Assembly (NCBI GenBank): GCA_902490325.1
Contig: CABUDJ010000004.1
Span: 1 to 55,313, forward strand
Source of the DNA: an uncultured Collinsella sp.
GTDB lineage: Bacteria > Actinomycetota > Coriobacteriia > Coriobacteriales > Coriobacteriaceae
DNA length: 55,313 bases
Direction of reading: 5' to 3'
Of this stretch, positions 42,754 to 51,578 are shown one piece after another. The translations under genes were made by a program, and so were the position numbers. The notes under the pieces were generated by a model. That model worked only from the letters and a program-made list of their open reading frames with translations, was not told where the DNA came from and did not search any database. Each line of letters begins with the position of its first letter. Positions within the stretch are counted from its first letter, which is position 1.

Positions 42754-42834
42754 CCGGTAACAAACCCGTTTCTGATAATGCGACCTTGTTGAATTATTTT
42801 GTGTCGCGCGTATTTCCGAGCGGTCGGATTTGAG

Positions 42835-42861
42835 GGGCGAGCGGTAGAACGCTCGCCCTTT
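42835..42861 (+). terminator. Terminator after the VanZ-like gene
   Basis: GGGCGAGCG (42835-42843) pairs exactly with CGCTCGCCC (42850-42858), then TTT. Confidence 0.75.
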
Positions 42862-42883
42862 GTGCGCCACGATGCGGCACAAT

Positions 42884-42912
42884 GTACCGTAAAAGCTGTT
42901 TATATCCGGTAC
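42884..42912. promoter_or_regulatory. Candidate MurR operator
   Basis: GTACCG (42884-42889) and CGGTAC (42907-42912) form an inverted repeat with 17 bases between, 45 bases before the murR start. RpiR-family regulators bind such palindromes and usually control their own operon. Confidence 0.4.
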
Positions 42913-42957
42913 GAATCGTTCGTTGGTCTTTAATTCTTCTCAACGGAGGTGTTTGGG

Positions 42958-43809
42958 ATGGCAAACGGATTGCTTTTGCGGCTTCGCGAGCGTGAGCTCA
43001 GCGCGAGCCCGGCGGAACGCAATGTCATCGCATATGTAAGCGCTCATCCGCACGAGGTGGTCGGGCTGTCCGTCCGTGGTCTTGCCGATGCCACGTTCTC
43101 CTCGCCCTCGAGCATTTTGCGCTTTTGCAAGCGCTTGAGTTTTGCGGGCTACAAGGAGTTCCAGCGCGAACTGATTGCCGAGCTGGCGCTCTTGGGTGAC
43201 AAGAAAGACGTTGCCCTCGAGGACATCTCCATGGATGACAGCGTCGAACGTATCGTGGGGAAGGTGATGAAAAGCAACGTGCGCACGATCGAAGCGACGG
43301 CGCGAACGCTCGATTACACCGTCTTGGAGCGATGTGCGGCCTATCTTAAGCGGGCACGCGCGGTCAATCTGTTCGGTATCGGTGCCTCTCGTTTGGTCGC
43401 GCACGATCTGGCGCAAAAGCTCATGCGTGTCGACAAAGAGTGCCATCTGTACGACGACTGGCATGATCAGCTCTTGTGTGCCAAGAACATGCATGAGGGC
43501 GATATGGCAATCGCCTTTAGCTACTCGGGCTTGACGCAAGAGGTGCTGGACTGCACCGCCGAGGCCCAACGTCACAACTGTCCCGTTGTGGCCGTGACCA
43601 AAGTAGATGGATCATCCAAGCTTGCCACCATGGCCGATGCCGTGCTCGGCGTCGCTGCGAGTGAGCCCTTGGTCCGCAGCGGTGCCATGGCTTCGCGTAT
43701 GGCTCAGCTTATGGTTGTCGATGCCCTGTACGCTGCTTACGTTGCCAGCGACTACGAACGAGCGACGCATGTCATTAAGCAAAACTACATCGAGAAACAG
43801 GAAAGATGA
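42958..43809 (+). CDS. murR: MurR/RpiR family transcriptional regulator
   Basis: The 283-residue protein has an N-terminal RpiR helix-turn-helix (SPAERNVIAYVSAHPHEVVGLSV, ADATFSSPSSILRFCKRLSFAGYKEFQREL) and a C-terminal SIS domain that binds sugar phosphate (AVNLFGIGASRLVAHDLAQKL, AIAFSYSGLTQEVLDC). Placed directly before murQ and murP, it should sense MurNAc-6-phosphate and control the recycling operon. ATG 42958 follows GGAGG. Its stop is 10 bases before murQ. Confidence 0.88.
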   Translation: MANGLLLRLRERELSASPAERNVIAYVSAHPHEVVGLSVRGLADATFSSPSSILRFCKRLSFAGYKEFQRELIAELALLGDKKDVALEDISMDDSVERIVGKVMKSNVRTIEATARTLDYTVLERCAAYLKRARAVNLFGIGASRLVAHDLAQKLMRVDKECHLYDDWHDQLLCAKNMHEGDMAIAFSYSGLTQEVLDCTAEAQRHNCPVVAVTKVDGSSKLATMADAVLGVAASEPLVRSGAMASRMAQLMVVDALYAAYVASDYERATHVIKQNYIEKQER

Positions 43810-43819
43810 GGTGAATGAA

Positions 43820-44743
<924 letters not shown>

Positions 44744-44800
44744 GTGCGCGGCGTGAGCTGATATGACATCCAGATGAGATACCCAATACAAGGAGGAGTT

Positions 44801-46231
44801 ATGACGAACAAAGAGCTGGCTCAAAAGCTGCTGGACCTTTTGGGCGGTAAAGACAACGTGCTCGCAAACGCGGCGTGCATGACGCGCCTGCGCGTGACCG
44901 TCAAAGACACGGACAGCGTCGACACGGAGGGCATTAAGGCACTCGACGGCGTGATGGGCCTAGTCGAGGACGACACGATGCAGATCGTGCTGGGGCCGGG
45001 CAAGGTGAATAAGGTGCTCGAGGAGTTCTCCAGGCTCACCGGCCTTGCGAAAGGCGTTGCTGACGAGAGCGTGGTCGACGCTGCGGCCACAAACAAGGCC
45101 GCGCAGAAGGCCAAGTACGAGTCCAAGCCGGTTCAGGCTTTCCTCAAGAAGATTTCCAATGTCTTCGTCGCCCTGCTTCCCGGCATCATTGCGGCTGGCC
45201 TCATCAACGGCATTTGCAACGTCATTAACGTCTCGACGGCAGGCGCGCTTGCGGGCGAGTGGTGGTACCAGGGCATTCGTTCCATGGGCTGGGCCCTGTT
45301 TGCCTATCTGCCCATCTTGGTGGGCTATAACGCGGCACGTGAGTTTGGTGGCTCCGCTGCGCTGGGCGGCATCGCCGGCATGATGTGTATCGCCAACAGT
45401 GCCATGCCCCTGCTTGCGCCTGGCGCGGCCGATCCTGCCACTGCCATTCTGCTGCCGCTCACCAATGCGCAGTACAACCCCGCGGCGGGCGGCATGATCG
45501 CGGCTCTTATCGCTGGCGCATTTTTTGCCTGGATGGAGCGTCAGATTCGCAAGGTTATGCCCAACGCACTCGACACGTTCTTGTCCCCGCTGCTGGTGCT
45601 CATCATCGGCGCCTTTGCTCTGATGCTCGTCATCCAGCCGGTTGGCGCATGGCTGACGACTGCCATCTTTAGCGTTTTGACCTTTATCTTCGAGAAGCTG
45701 GGCGTCCTGGGCGGCTATATCCTGTCGGCAGGCTTCTTGCCGCTGGTTTCCGTCGGCCTGCATCAGGCGCTCACGCCGATCCACGCTATGCTCAACGATC
45801 CCGACGGTGCTACCAAGGGCATCAATTACCTGCTTCCCATCCTTATGATGGCTGGCGGCGGTCAGGTCGGTGCCGGTCTGGCGCTGTACTTTAAGACCAA
45901 GAACGCCAAGCTTAAGAAGTACGTCGCAGAGTCCATTCCCGTTGGAATCCTGGGTGTGGGCGAGCCTCTGATGTATGCTGTTACGCTGCCGCTCGTTCGT
46001 CCGTTTGTGACGGCCTGTCTGGGTGCCGGATTTGGCGGCGCGCTCGCAGCGCTGCTTCACATCGGCACGGTTTCTCAGGGCGTTTCCGGTCTGTTTGGCC
46101 TGCTGATCGTCGTTCCTGGCCAGCAGCTCGGCTACGTTGCCGCTATGCTGCTTGCCTATGTCGCCGGCTTTGTCCTGACGTGGTTCTTTGGCGTCGACGA
46201 GCAGAAGATCAACGAGTTCTTTGGCGAGTAG
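44801..46231 (+). CDS. murP: PTS EIIBC component, probably MurNAc-specific
   Basis: The 476-residue protein has a short EIIB domain with the phosphorylated cysteine Cys26 in NAACMTRLRV, then an EIIC membrane domain (VALLPGIIAAGLINGI, the substrate-binding GVGEPLMYAVTLPL). No EIIA domain is attached, as for MurP, so a EIIA-Glc is supplied elsewhere. Neighbours murR, murQ and mupG indicate MurNAc or MurNAc-GlcNAc as substrate (inference from context). ATG 44801 follows AAGGAGGAG. Confidence 0.88.
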   Translation: MTNKELAQKLLDLLGGKDNVLANAACMTRLRVTVKDTDSVDTEGIKALDGVMGLVEDDTMQIVLGPGKVNKVLEEFSRLTGLAKGVADESVVDAAATNKAAQKAKYESKPVQAFLKKISNVFVALLPGIIAAGLINGICNVINVSTAGALAGEWWYQGIRSMGWALFAYLPILVGYNAAREFGGSAALGGIAGMMCIANSAMPLLAPGAADPATAILLPLTNAQYNPAAGGMIAALIAGAFFAWMERQIRKVMPNALDTFLSPLLVLIIGAFALMLVIQPVGAWLTTAIFSVLTFIFEKLGVLGGYILSAGFLPLVSVGLHQALTPIHAMLNDPDGATKGINYLLPILMMAGGGQVGAGLALYFKTKNAKLKKYVAESIPVGILGVGEPLMYAVTLPLVRPFVTACLGAGFGGALAALLHIGTVSQGVSGLFGLLIVVPGQQLGYVAAMLLAYVAGFVLTWFFGVDEQKINEFFGE

Positions 46232-46298
46232 TTTGATATCGCGAGCCGTGTTGCTCAGGGCTCGCGGCGCGCGGCAGATTTCTTGATGCTATGGTTGT

Positions 46299-46332
46299 GC
46301 CGGCGGGGCTAACTGCTCCGCCGGCCTTTTTT
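46299..46332 (+). terminator. Terminator between murP and mupG
   Basis: GCCGGCGGGGC (46299-46309) pairs with GCTCCGCCGGC (46315-46325, one G-U), then six T at 46327-46332. The ribosome site AAAGGAG of mupG starts at 46333, so mupG expression depends on readthrough or a promoter before the hairpin. Confidence 0.9.
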
Positions 46333-46348
46333 AAAGGAGCGTTGAAAC

Positions 46349-47401
46349 GTGAAAACGGGTATTTCGATTTATCTTTCCAGCCCTCTGCAGGATATTGAGC
46401 GGACGATTGGGCACGGTGCCGCGGCGGGTGCGCGCTATGCGTTTACCTCACTGCATATTCCCGAGGATGGGGGAGCGGCGTATGCCGATAAGATCCGTCA
46501 TGTGCTGTCGCTGCTTTCCGCCCGCGGCATTGCGCTCATTGCCGATGTGGGACCGCGCACGTGCGATTTGCTCGGGCTTGAGCGCATCGAGGACCTGCGC
46601 GATCTGGGGTTGGAATACCTTCGTTTGGACTATGGCTTTAGCGCCCAGCGGGTCGCGGAGCTGTCCGGTGTATTTCGCATTGTGGTCAATGCATCGACGG
46701 TGAGTTCTGATGAAATCGCATCGTGGCGTGAGGCCGGTGCCGATGTGACTCGTTTTGCTGCCTGCCACATTTTTTACCCCAAGCCTTATACCGGTTTAGC
46801 TCTGGAGGACATTGCTCGGGTGAATCTTCGTCTTGCGGCGCTTGGATTCGAAATCATGGCTTTTGTGCCGGGTGATGCCAACGTTCGCGGGCCGGTATTC
46901 GAGGGGCTGCCGACGGTCGAGGCACAGCGCGGTCGCGCGTCAAAGGTTGCCCTCAACATGCTTGAGCTCGCACATGGCGCCGATTGCGACATTGTGTTGG
47001 TCGGCGACCCCGATCTTTCCGATGCGGGCTGGGCGCAGTTTGCTCAAGTTTCCGCCGGATACGTGGACCTGCAATGCGAGCTTGAGTCTGGTTATGCCTA
47101 TGTACGTGGGCAGATTCATCACGACCGGCCCGATTCGAGCACCCTCATCTTTAGGTCTCAGGAGTCGCGCACGACGCTTAAACCGGATTCCGTGCCGATG
47201 GATGCCGGTGCCGGCCTGTCGCGAAAGATGGGGTCGATCGCTGTGAGCAATAGCGGCTATGGGCGCTACGAAGGCGAGCTTGAGATTGCGCGGGTCGATC
47301 TTCCCGGTGACGAGCGCATGAACGTTGCGGGTCATATCACGCCCGAGGCAATGGAGCTGCTGCCGTTCATCAAACGCGGATTCGGGGTACGGTTCGTTTA
47401 G
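46349..47401 (+). CDS. mupG: 6-phospho-N-acetylmuramidase, MupG/DUF871 family
   Basis: The 350-residue protein belongs to the DUF871 barrel family: MKTGISIYLSSPLQDIERTI, FTSLHIPEDG, LIADVGPRTCDLLGL, LRLDYGFS, ACHIFYPKPYTGLALEDI, AFVPGDANVRGPVFEGLPT. In Staphylococcus aureus MupG cleaves 6-phospho-MurNAc-GlcNAc imported by MurP, and its gene stands with murQ, murP and murR as here. The C-terminal cyclophilin-like part is present. The start is GTG 46349 with AAAGGAG. A terminator lies before it, so it may be expressed at a lower level than murP. Confidence 0.88.
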   Translation: MKTGISIYLSSPLQDIERTIGHGAAAGARYAFTSLHIPEDGGAAYADKIRHVLSLLSARGIALIADVGPRTCDLLGLERIEDLRDLGLEYLRLDYGFSAQRVAELSGVFRIVVNASTVSSDEIASWREAGADVTRFAACHIFYPKPYTGLALEDIARVNLRLAALGFEIMAFVPGDANVRGPVFEGLPTVEAQRGRASKVALNMLELAHGADCDIVLVGDPDLSDAGWAQFAQVSAGYVDLQCELESGYAYVRGQIHHDRPDSSTLIFRSQESRTTLKPDSVPMDAGAGLSRKMGSIAVSNSGYGRYEGELEIARVDLPGDERMNVAGHITPEAMELLPFIKRGFGVRFV

Positions 47402-47493
47402 TGTGTGACCCGTGGGCTACAATTGGCCCATCATGCGAAGGCGCCTCGTATGGCGTGTGCCTGCGTTGGCCGATCTATATTCGGAGGATTCCC

Positions 47494-47853
47494 ATGACCG
47501 TACTGTTTGTTGAATATCCCAAGTGCTCGACCTGTAAGAAGGCCAAGGCATGGCTGGACGAACACGGGGTAGAGTATATCGACCGCGATATCGTTTTGGA
47601 CAATCCCACGGCTGATGAGCTTGCGACCTGGATTGCTCGTTCGGGGCTGCCGGTGCGGCGCTTCTTTAATTCGTCGGGCATGAAATATCGAGAGCTGGGC
47701 CTGAAGGCGCGTCTGGATGCGGGCATGACGGATCGGGAGTGCTACGAGCTGCTGGCAACCGACGGCATGCTGGTCAAGCGTCCGCTGTTGGTGGGCGACG
47801 ACTTTGCGATTCCTGGCTTTAAGGAATCGGCTTGGGCCGAGGCATTGCTGTAG
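47494..47853 (+). CDS. ArsC/Spx/MgsR family protein
   Basis: The 119-residue thioredoxin-fold protein has an N-terminal CSTC (Cys11, Cys14) in VEYPKCSTCKKAKAWLDEHG and the family's RRFFNSSGMKYRELGL and VKRPLLVGDDFAIPGF. The CXXC is found in Spx and MgsR regulators as well as in YffB-type reductases; the length (119) favours a reductase-like or Spx-like protein. No arsenic genes are near, so an arsenate reductase role is not supported. ATG 47494 follows GGAGGATT. Confidence 0.85.
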   Translation: MTVLFVEYPKCSTCKKAKAWLDEHGVEYIDRDIVLDNPTADELATWIARSGLPVRRFFNSSGMKYRELGLKARLDAGMTDRECYELLATDGMLVKRPLLVGDDFAIPGFKESAWAEALL

Positions 47854-47925
47854 CGGCTGCGGAAAGCGCGACCCGTTTTGAGCGCTCAGGATGGGACGTG
47901 TTTTCCATCGGCGGGCTCGCTCGGC

Positions 47926-48336
47926 TCAATCCTTGAGCTGTGCCCATTCGTGCGGACCGTAGACCTTTACGTGCTTGTTGGGCTTGCCGCTCCAGTACTC
48001 CTCGTCCATAAAGGGCAGATATGCCTGAACGCCGGGGCAGATAAAGGGGATCCGCTGCTGTTGCAGTCGCTCGCGCTGGCGCTGCTCCAGGTGCGCCTCG
48101 GATATGACGGTCGGCATACCGGACAGCTCGACGAGGCTTGCCTGGATTCGCTTAAGGTCGGGGAGTCCCGCGTGCCATGACATCCGCATGATCAAAAAGG
48201 ATGCACGGCGGTATTTTGCCTGCATCACCGTGATGGCGGGGCGCAGAGTGGGATGGATTTTGTCCCGTTCGGGCCAAAGGTCAGCAGTGATCTCGAGGCC
48301 CAGGGTCTCCCATAGGTAATCAAGCTCTTCGTCCAT
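47926..48336 (-). CDS. Conserved-looking hypothetical protein (136 aa)
   Basis: The product ends ERLQQQRIPFICPGVQAYLPFMDEEYW. The central part ASFLIMRMSWHAGLPDLKRIQASLVELSGMPTVIS could be a partner-binding domain. Pieces like RIPFICPGVQAYLPFM resemble the C-terminal part of some Gram-positive HTH regulators, but no helix-turn-helix precedes it here, so it may be a shortened relative. ATG 48336 has GAGG upstream. It is convergent with the Spx-like gene. No function is proposed. Confidence 0.55.
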   Translation of the reverse strand: MDEELDYLWETLGLEITADLWPERDKIHPTLRPAITVMQAKYRRASFLIMRMSWHAGLPDLKRIQASLVELSGMPTVISEAHLEQRQRERLQQQRIPFICPGVQAYLPFMDEEYWSGKPNKHVKVYGPHEWAQLKD

Positions 48337-48529
48337 GGCGCCTCGATATCTACGTGATCATTGATACTTCGATTGTGTTGCCTGGTGCTATCGTTTTCGC
48401 GGTAGAATCTGCCAACGGTTGACGGCTACCGCTCGCGGCGTTTTGCCCTTCGTGTGCAGCGGTCGACTTCACAGGTCCTTCACGTGTTGGCCGTATTTGA
48501 CTGAATTTCAAAAAAGTCAAAATTGGGGC

Positions 48530-48558
48530 TTGCGTCACGGCCGGACTTCCCGTATATT
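48530..48558 (+). promoter_or_regulatory. Promoter of the tRNA pair
   Basis: TTGCGT (48530-48535) and TATATT (48553-48558) are 17 bases apart, starting transcription about 38 bases before tRNA-Gln. A TTTGACT/AGTCAAA hairpin (48496-48521) lies just upstream. Otherwise the 48337-48602 gap holds nothing recognised. Confidence 0.6.
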
Positions 48559-48602
48559 TCTTTCTTGCGCAAAGGCACAGCCGAGCGCAGCGATGCAGTC
48601 AT

Positions 48603-48676
48603 TGGGATGTCGTCTAATGGCAGGACAGCGGATTCTGGTTCCGTCAATGGGGGTTCGACTCCCTCCATCCCAGCCA
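48603..48676 (+). tRNA. tRNA-Gln (anticodon CUG)
   Basis: The cloverleaf folds: acceptor TGGGATG (48603-48609) with CATCCCA (48666-48672), anticodon stem GCGGA/TCCGT around loop TTCTGGT (anticodon CTG at 48635-48637), and T loop TTCGACT. The discriminator is G and CCA is encoded (48674-48676). It is cotranscribed with tRNA-Glu. Confidence 0.95.
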
Positions 48677-48693
48677 TTGCATTTGCTACATAT

Positions 48694-48770
48694 GGCCCGT
48701 TCGTCTAGCGGTTTAGGACGCCGCCCTCTCAAGGCGGAGATCACCAGTTCGAATCTGGTACGGGCTACCA
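48694..48770 (+). tRNA. tRNA-Glu (anticodon CUC)
   Basis: Acceptor GGCCCGT (48694-48700) pairs with ACGGGCT (48760-48766, one G-U); anticodon stem CCGCC/GGCGG encloses CTCTCAA with anticodon CTC at 48728-48730; T loop TTCGAAT. CCA is encoded at 48768-48770. It follows tRNA-Gln by 17 bases. Confidence 0.95.
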
Positions 48771-48781
48771 CAAAATGAACG

Positions 48782-48809
48782 CCCGGGCCTCGTAAGAGAC
48801 CCGGGTTTT
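48782..48809 (+). terminator. Terminator of the tRNA pair
   Basis: CCCGGGCCTC (48782-48791) pairs with GAGACCCGGG (48796-48805, one mismatch) around GTAA, followed by TTTT. Confidence 0.88.
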
Positions 48810-48868
48810 GTGTATTGACCGATATTTAAGGCGCGCGTTGAGTCTGCCGCCCGGACCGAGGAGTTGTC

Positions 48869-49786
48869 ATGGACCTGCCTATCAGCTTGGAAGACATCAC
48901 GTATGCCGAGAACTATCTGGCGCAGGGCGACCTGGCTACGGCGACGCCGCTGCTTGAGCGTCTGGTGGAGCTCGCCGAGGAGTATATCGACGCTGAGTGC
49001 AAGACGGAGGAGAAGCGCCAGTACTTTAGCTTCGACAGCAAGTTTGAGCGCCTGGCCTATCGCCGCGTGGAGAAGGATCCGCGCGAGCTGGTGCAGGTCG
49101 AGGTTCCCTTTGACCGCCTGTACTCCGACATGGCGTTTGCCTACATTCGCCAGCAGGATTATGTGAGTGCTCGGAATGCCCTGATGCAGGCCGTGCGTTG
49201 GGATCCCATGAACTGCAACTATCGCTTGGACTTGGCCGAGCTGTTCCGCGCGCTCGAGGACAAGCAGGAGTGGGCATCGCTCTCGTTCTCGGTGCTGGAG
49301 CGCGCGAGCGACGGTAAGTGCGCCGCACGCGCCTACACCAACTTGGGTCAGTACTTCTTGGAGCCCGAGACCGAGAACATTTCGGCTGCCGTGGGCTGCG
49401 CACGTCTGGCGCTGCGCCTGGCGCCCAATGATGCGCATACGACGCGCCTGCTCAACAAGATCCATACCACCTATCCGGATGCCGCGGACGAGAGTGACGA
49501 CCATGTGATGGGTGAGCTCGCCCTGCAGGGCGTGCCGACCTCGCCTTCGGCCGAGATCGCCATCTGCCTGATCATGTGCGCGACCGATGCTGCAAGCGAC
49601 GGCGACAAGCAGGAGGCTACGCGTCTGACGGTCCGTGCCCGCGACCTGGTGGGCGAGGAGGCATGCGCGGCGATTATCAAGCTGGTGCGCGAGAGCGATG
49701 CCGAGCTCAATGCCGAGCGCAGGGCAAAGCGCGAGGCTGCGGGCTCAAACGCCGATGGCGCCAAGGAGGCCGGCGATGCCCAGTAA
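48869..49786 (+). CDS. Tetratricopeptide repeat protein
   Basis: The 305-residue soluble protein has helical repeats of TPR type: ITYAENYLAQGDLATATPLLERLVELA, SDMAFAYIRQQDYVSARNALMQAVRWDP and RAYTNLGQYFLEPETENISAAVGCARLALRLAP. No signal peptide or membrane segment is present. TPR proteins bind other proteins; the partner is unknown. ATG 48869 follows GAGGAG. The last 11 bases overlap smpB, so the two are cotranscribed and probably coupled, which suggests a link with translation quality control (inference). Confidence 0.82.
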   Translation: MDLPISLEDITYAENYLAQGDLATATPLLERLVELAEEYIDAECKTEEKRQYFSFDSKFERLAYRRVEKDPRELVQVEVPFDRLYSDMAFAYIRQQDYVSARNALMQAVRWDPMNCNYRLDLAELFRALEDKQEWASLSFSVLERASDGKCAARAYTNLGQYFLEPETENISAAVGCARLALRLAPNDAHTTRLLNKIHTTYPDAADESDDHVMGELALQGVPTSPSAEIAICLIMCATDAASDGDKQEATRLTVRARDLVGEEACAAIIKLVRESDAELNAERRAKREAAGSNADGAKEAGDAQ

Positions 49787-50246
49787 GCGCGAGCGCAAGC
49801 TCATTTCCAAGAATCGCTCGGCACATCACGAGTACTTTATCGATGAGACGTTTGAGTGCGGTATTGAGCTGAGCGGTACCGAGGTCAAGTCGATTCGCGA
49901 GCGCGCGTGCCAGATTACCGATACCTTTGCACTGATTCGTGGCGGGGAGTGCTGGCTCGTCGGCCTGCATATCCACCCTTATAGCCATGGTGGCGTGTGG
50001 AATCGCGATCCCGACCGTCGGCGCCGTCTGCTGCTGCACCGCAAGGAGATCGACTTTCTTGACGGCAAACTTCGCAACCGTGGTTATGCGCTGGTTCCGT
50101 TGGAGCTCTACTTTAATACCGACGGTCGCGTAAAACTGCTGCTGGGCCTGGGTCGCGGCAAGAAGCTCTACGACAAGCGCGAGGACATGGCCAAGCGTGA
50201 TGTCCAACGCGAGATCGACCGTGCCCTCAAGGAACGCAACCGCTGA
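49776..50246 (+). CDS. smpB: SsrA-binding protein SmpB
   Basis: SmpB carries tmRNA to stalled ribosomes. The 156-residue protein has KLISKNRSAHHEYFIDETFECGIELSGTEVKSIR, DTFALIRGGECWLVGLHIHPY, and the C-terminal tail KREDMAKRDVQREIDRALKERNR that mimics mRNA. ATG 49776 has AAGGAGG six bases upstream and overlaps the TPR gene. The tmRNA gene ssrA is not in the window. Confidence 0.96.
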   Translation: MPSKRERKLISKNRSAHHEYFIDETFECGIELSGTEVKSIRERACQITDTFALIRGGECWLVGLHIHPYSHGGVWNRDPDRRRRLLLHRKEIDFLDGKLRNRGYALVPLELYFNTDGRVKLLLGLGRGKKLYDKREDMAKRDVQREIDRALKERNR

Positions 50247-50258
50247 CCGTCCTTCATA

Positions 50259-50325
50259 AGTTGCGGTGGAATACGGACTGTTTTGCCTGTTTGAGGGGCT
50301 ATTCAGTCCCTATTTCACCGCAACT
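50259..50325. repeat. 67-bp palindromic repeat, copy 2
   Basis: The left arm at 50259-50280 differs from copy 1 at two bases, the right arm at 50304-50325 is identical to copy 1, and the loop of 23 bases is unrelated. It starts 12 bases after the smpB stop. Confidence 0.85.
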
Positions 50326-50367
50326 GCGGGCGTCTCATCTTTCTTACTGTTCTGACACATATGTTTC

Positions 50368-50401
50368 AAAGGCGGCGTCCGTTATGGGCGCTGCCTTTTT
50401 T
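50368..50401 (+). terminator. Terminator after smpB
   Basis: AAAGGCGGCG (50368-50377) pairs with CGCTGCCTTT (50389-50398, one G-U), then T to 50401. Confidence 0.8.
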
Positions 50402-50452
50402 GTGGGTACATACATCCATGAGGTTCCAGCCCGGGTTAGGGGAGTGATCGTT

Positions 50453-50956
50453 ATGGACAAAACTGCGTTCTTTACCATGCCGAGCGGTCTGTACGTGGTG
50501 AGCGCCGCGGCAGACGGGCTGCGCGCCGGCTGCGTCATCAACACTGCGGTGCAGGTGACGTCCATGCCGCCGCGCATTTCGGTTGCCGTGAACAAGGACA
50601 ACGTCACCTCGGGCGTCATCGCTTCGGCCAAAGCGTTCGCGCTGACCGTGATCGATCAGGCCGCCGACATGCTCTACATCGGTAACTTTGGGTTCCGCAC
50701 CAGCAGCGATTATGACAAGTTTGCCAAATACAAGACCCGCGAGACGGCTCTGGGCATGCCCTATGTGCCCGAGCACGCGGCGGCCCTGTTTAGCTGCCGT
50801 TTGATCGACACTGTGGATGTGGGCACGCATCTACTGTTTGTCGGCGAGGTCGAGGATGCCGAGCGCCTGAGCGACGAGACGCCGCTCACCTACGATTACT
50901 ACCATAAGGTCCTGAAGGGCAAGACGCCTCCGAAGGCGTCATCGTATCAAGGCTAG
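50453..50956 (+). CDS. Flavin reductase domain protein
   Basis: The 167-residue protein fits the FMN-binding split-barrel flavin reductase family: AFFTMPSGLYVVSAAADG, AGCVINTAVQVTSMPPRISVAVNKDN and FALTVIDQAA. In many anaerobes this domain is fused to rubredoxin (high-molecular-weight rubredoxin) and passes electrons in oxygen or NO defence. Here a separate rubredoxin-like gene follows after 89 bases. ATG 50453 follows AGGGGAGTG; the longer frame from 50261 runs through a repeat and a terminator. Confidence 0.88.
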   Translation: MDKTAFFTMPSGLYVVSAAADGLRAGCVINTAVQVTSMPPRISVAVNKDNVTSGVIASAKAFALTVIDQAADMLYIGNFGFRTSSDYDKFAKYKTRETALGMPYVPEHAAALFSCRLIDTVDVGTHLLFVGEVEDAERLSDETPLTYDYYHKVLKGKTPPKASSYQG

Positions 50957-50973
50957 AAATGTTTTAAAAATAC

Positions 50974-51001
50974 TTGCATTATATTATTGAGAATCTATAC
51001 T
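50974..51001 (+). promoter_or_regulatory. Candidate promoter of the rubredoxin-like gene
   Basis: TTGCAT (50974-50979) and TATACT (50996-51001) have a 16-base spacer in a markedly A/T-rich stretch. The spacer TATATTATTGAGAATC could hold a metal-regulator site, but none was recognised. Confidence 0.55.
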
Positions 51002-51045
51002 GATAAATGAAGTACATCACCAGTCGCGTTCGAGAGGAGAACATC

Positions 51046-51189
51046 ATGGCTGAGGAGAAGAAGACGTATAAGTTCGTGTGCGTCGTTTGCGGTTACGAGG
51101 TTGAGGTCGATACGCCCGAGCTGCCCGAGGACTACGTGTGCCCGGTATGCGGCGTCGGTCCCGATCAGTTTGAGCTCGTCGAGGAGTAG
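51046..51189 (+). CDS. Rubredoxin-like protein (47 aa)
   Basis: The protein has two CXXCG knuckles, CVVCGYEVEV and CPVCGVGPDQFEL, that bind one iron. The stretch between them is 16 residues, against about 29 in classical rubredoxin, close to the rubredoxin-like domain of rubrerythrin. ATG 51046 follows AGAGGAGA and gives 47 residues; an upstream ATG at 51007 would add 13 residues without a ribosome site. It probably pairs with the flavin reductase upstream. Confidence 0.88.
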   Translation: MAEEKKTYKFVCVVCGYEVEVDTPELPEDYVCPVCGVGPDQFELVEE

Positions 51190-51229
51190 CTCGTCGGCAC
51201 GCGGCTCACGGCAACACATAGCTCTGTCC

Positions 51230-51266
51230 AAGGGTCCCGGTCGGATATCCCGGCCGGGACCCTTTT
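51230..51266 (+). terminator. Terminator after the rubredoxin-like gene
   Basis: AAGGGTCCCGG (51230-51240) pairs exactly with CCGGGACCCTT (51254-51264), then TTTT. Confidence 0.92.
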
Positions 51267-51334
51267 CCTCCGTCCCCAAGGGATCACGGTTGCTGTTGGC
51301 CGATCCTGTCTGTTGTGAGTCCGGCCGACCTTTT

Positions 51335-51551
51335 GTCTTAATCTGTAACGTCTAACGGCTCAAAACGGGTCTTCCTGTTACAGATCGAGACAAACCAAAA
51401 CCGTCCGGAAGAAGATCTCAATCTGTAACATCTAACGGTGGAAATTGGGTCCACTTGTTACAGATTGAGACAAACGGAGCTGTCCTTCGGAATGATCTCG
51501 ATCTGTAACATCTAGACATCAAAAGCGGGTCTAGATGTTACAGATCGAGAC
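51335..51551. repeat. Array of three 57-bp palindromes with 80-bp period
   Basis: Units lie at 51335-51391, 51415-51471 and 51495-51551. Each has 15-bp arms (consensus RTCTCRATCTGTAAC and its complement) around a 27-base loop, and units are joined by 23-base linkers. Loops share AAA-N-Y-GGGTC near their centre; the linkers share GTCC. Unit 3's loop also extends the stem (ATCTAGAC with GTCTAGAT). The array fills the gap between the rubredoxin terminator and the stop of the Nramp gene. Confidence 0.9.
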
Positions 51552-51578
51552 GTTTGCCTGGGTAGGTGCCCCGCCCCA

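Noticed and set aside
47494..47853. Arsenate reductase
   Set aside because: The fold fits, but there is no arsenic operon, and the CXXC at the active site is shared by Spx and YffB-type proteins.
48419..48778. Reading frames across the tRNA genes
   Set aside because: They run through two well-folded tRNAs and have no coding features.
50247..50452. tmRNA gene next to smpB
   Set aside because: The gap holds a palindromic repeat and a terminator; no tRNA-like ends or tag frame are present.
51335..51551. CRISPR array
   Set aside because: The spacing is regular but repeats are long imperfect palindromes with variable centres, linkers are partly alike, there are only three units, and no cas genes are near.
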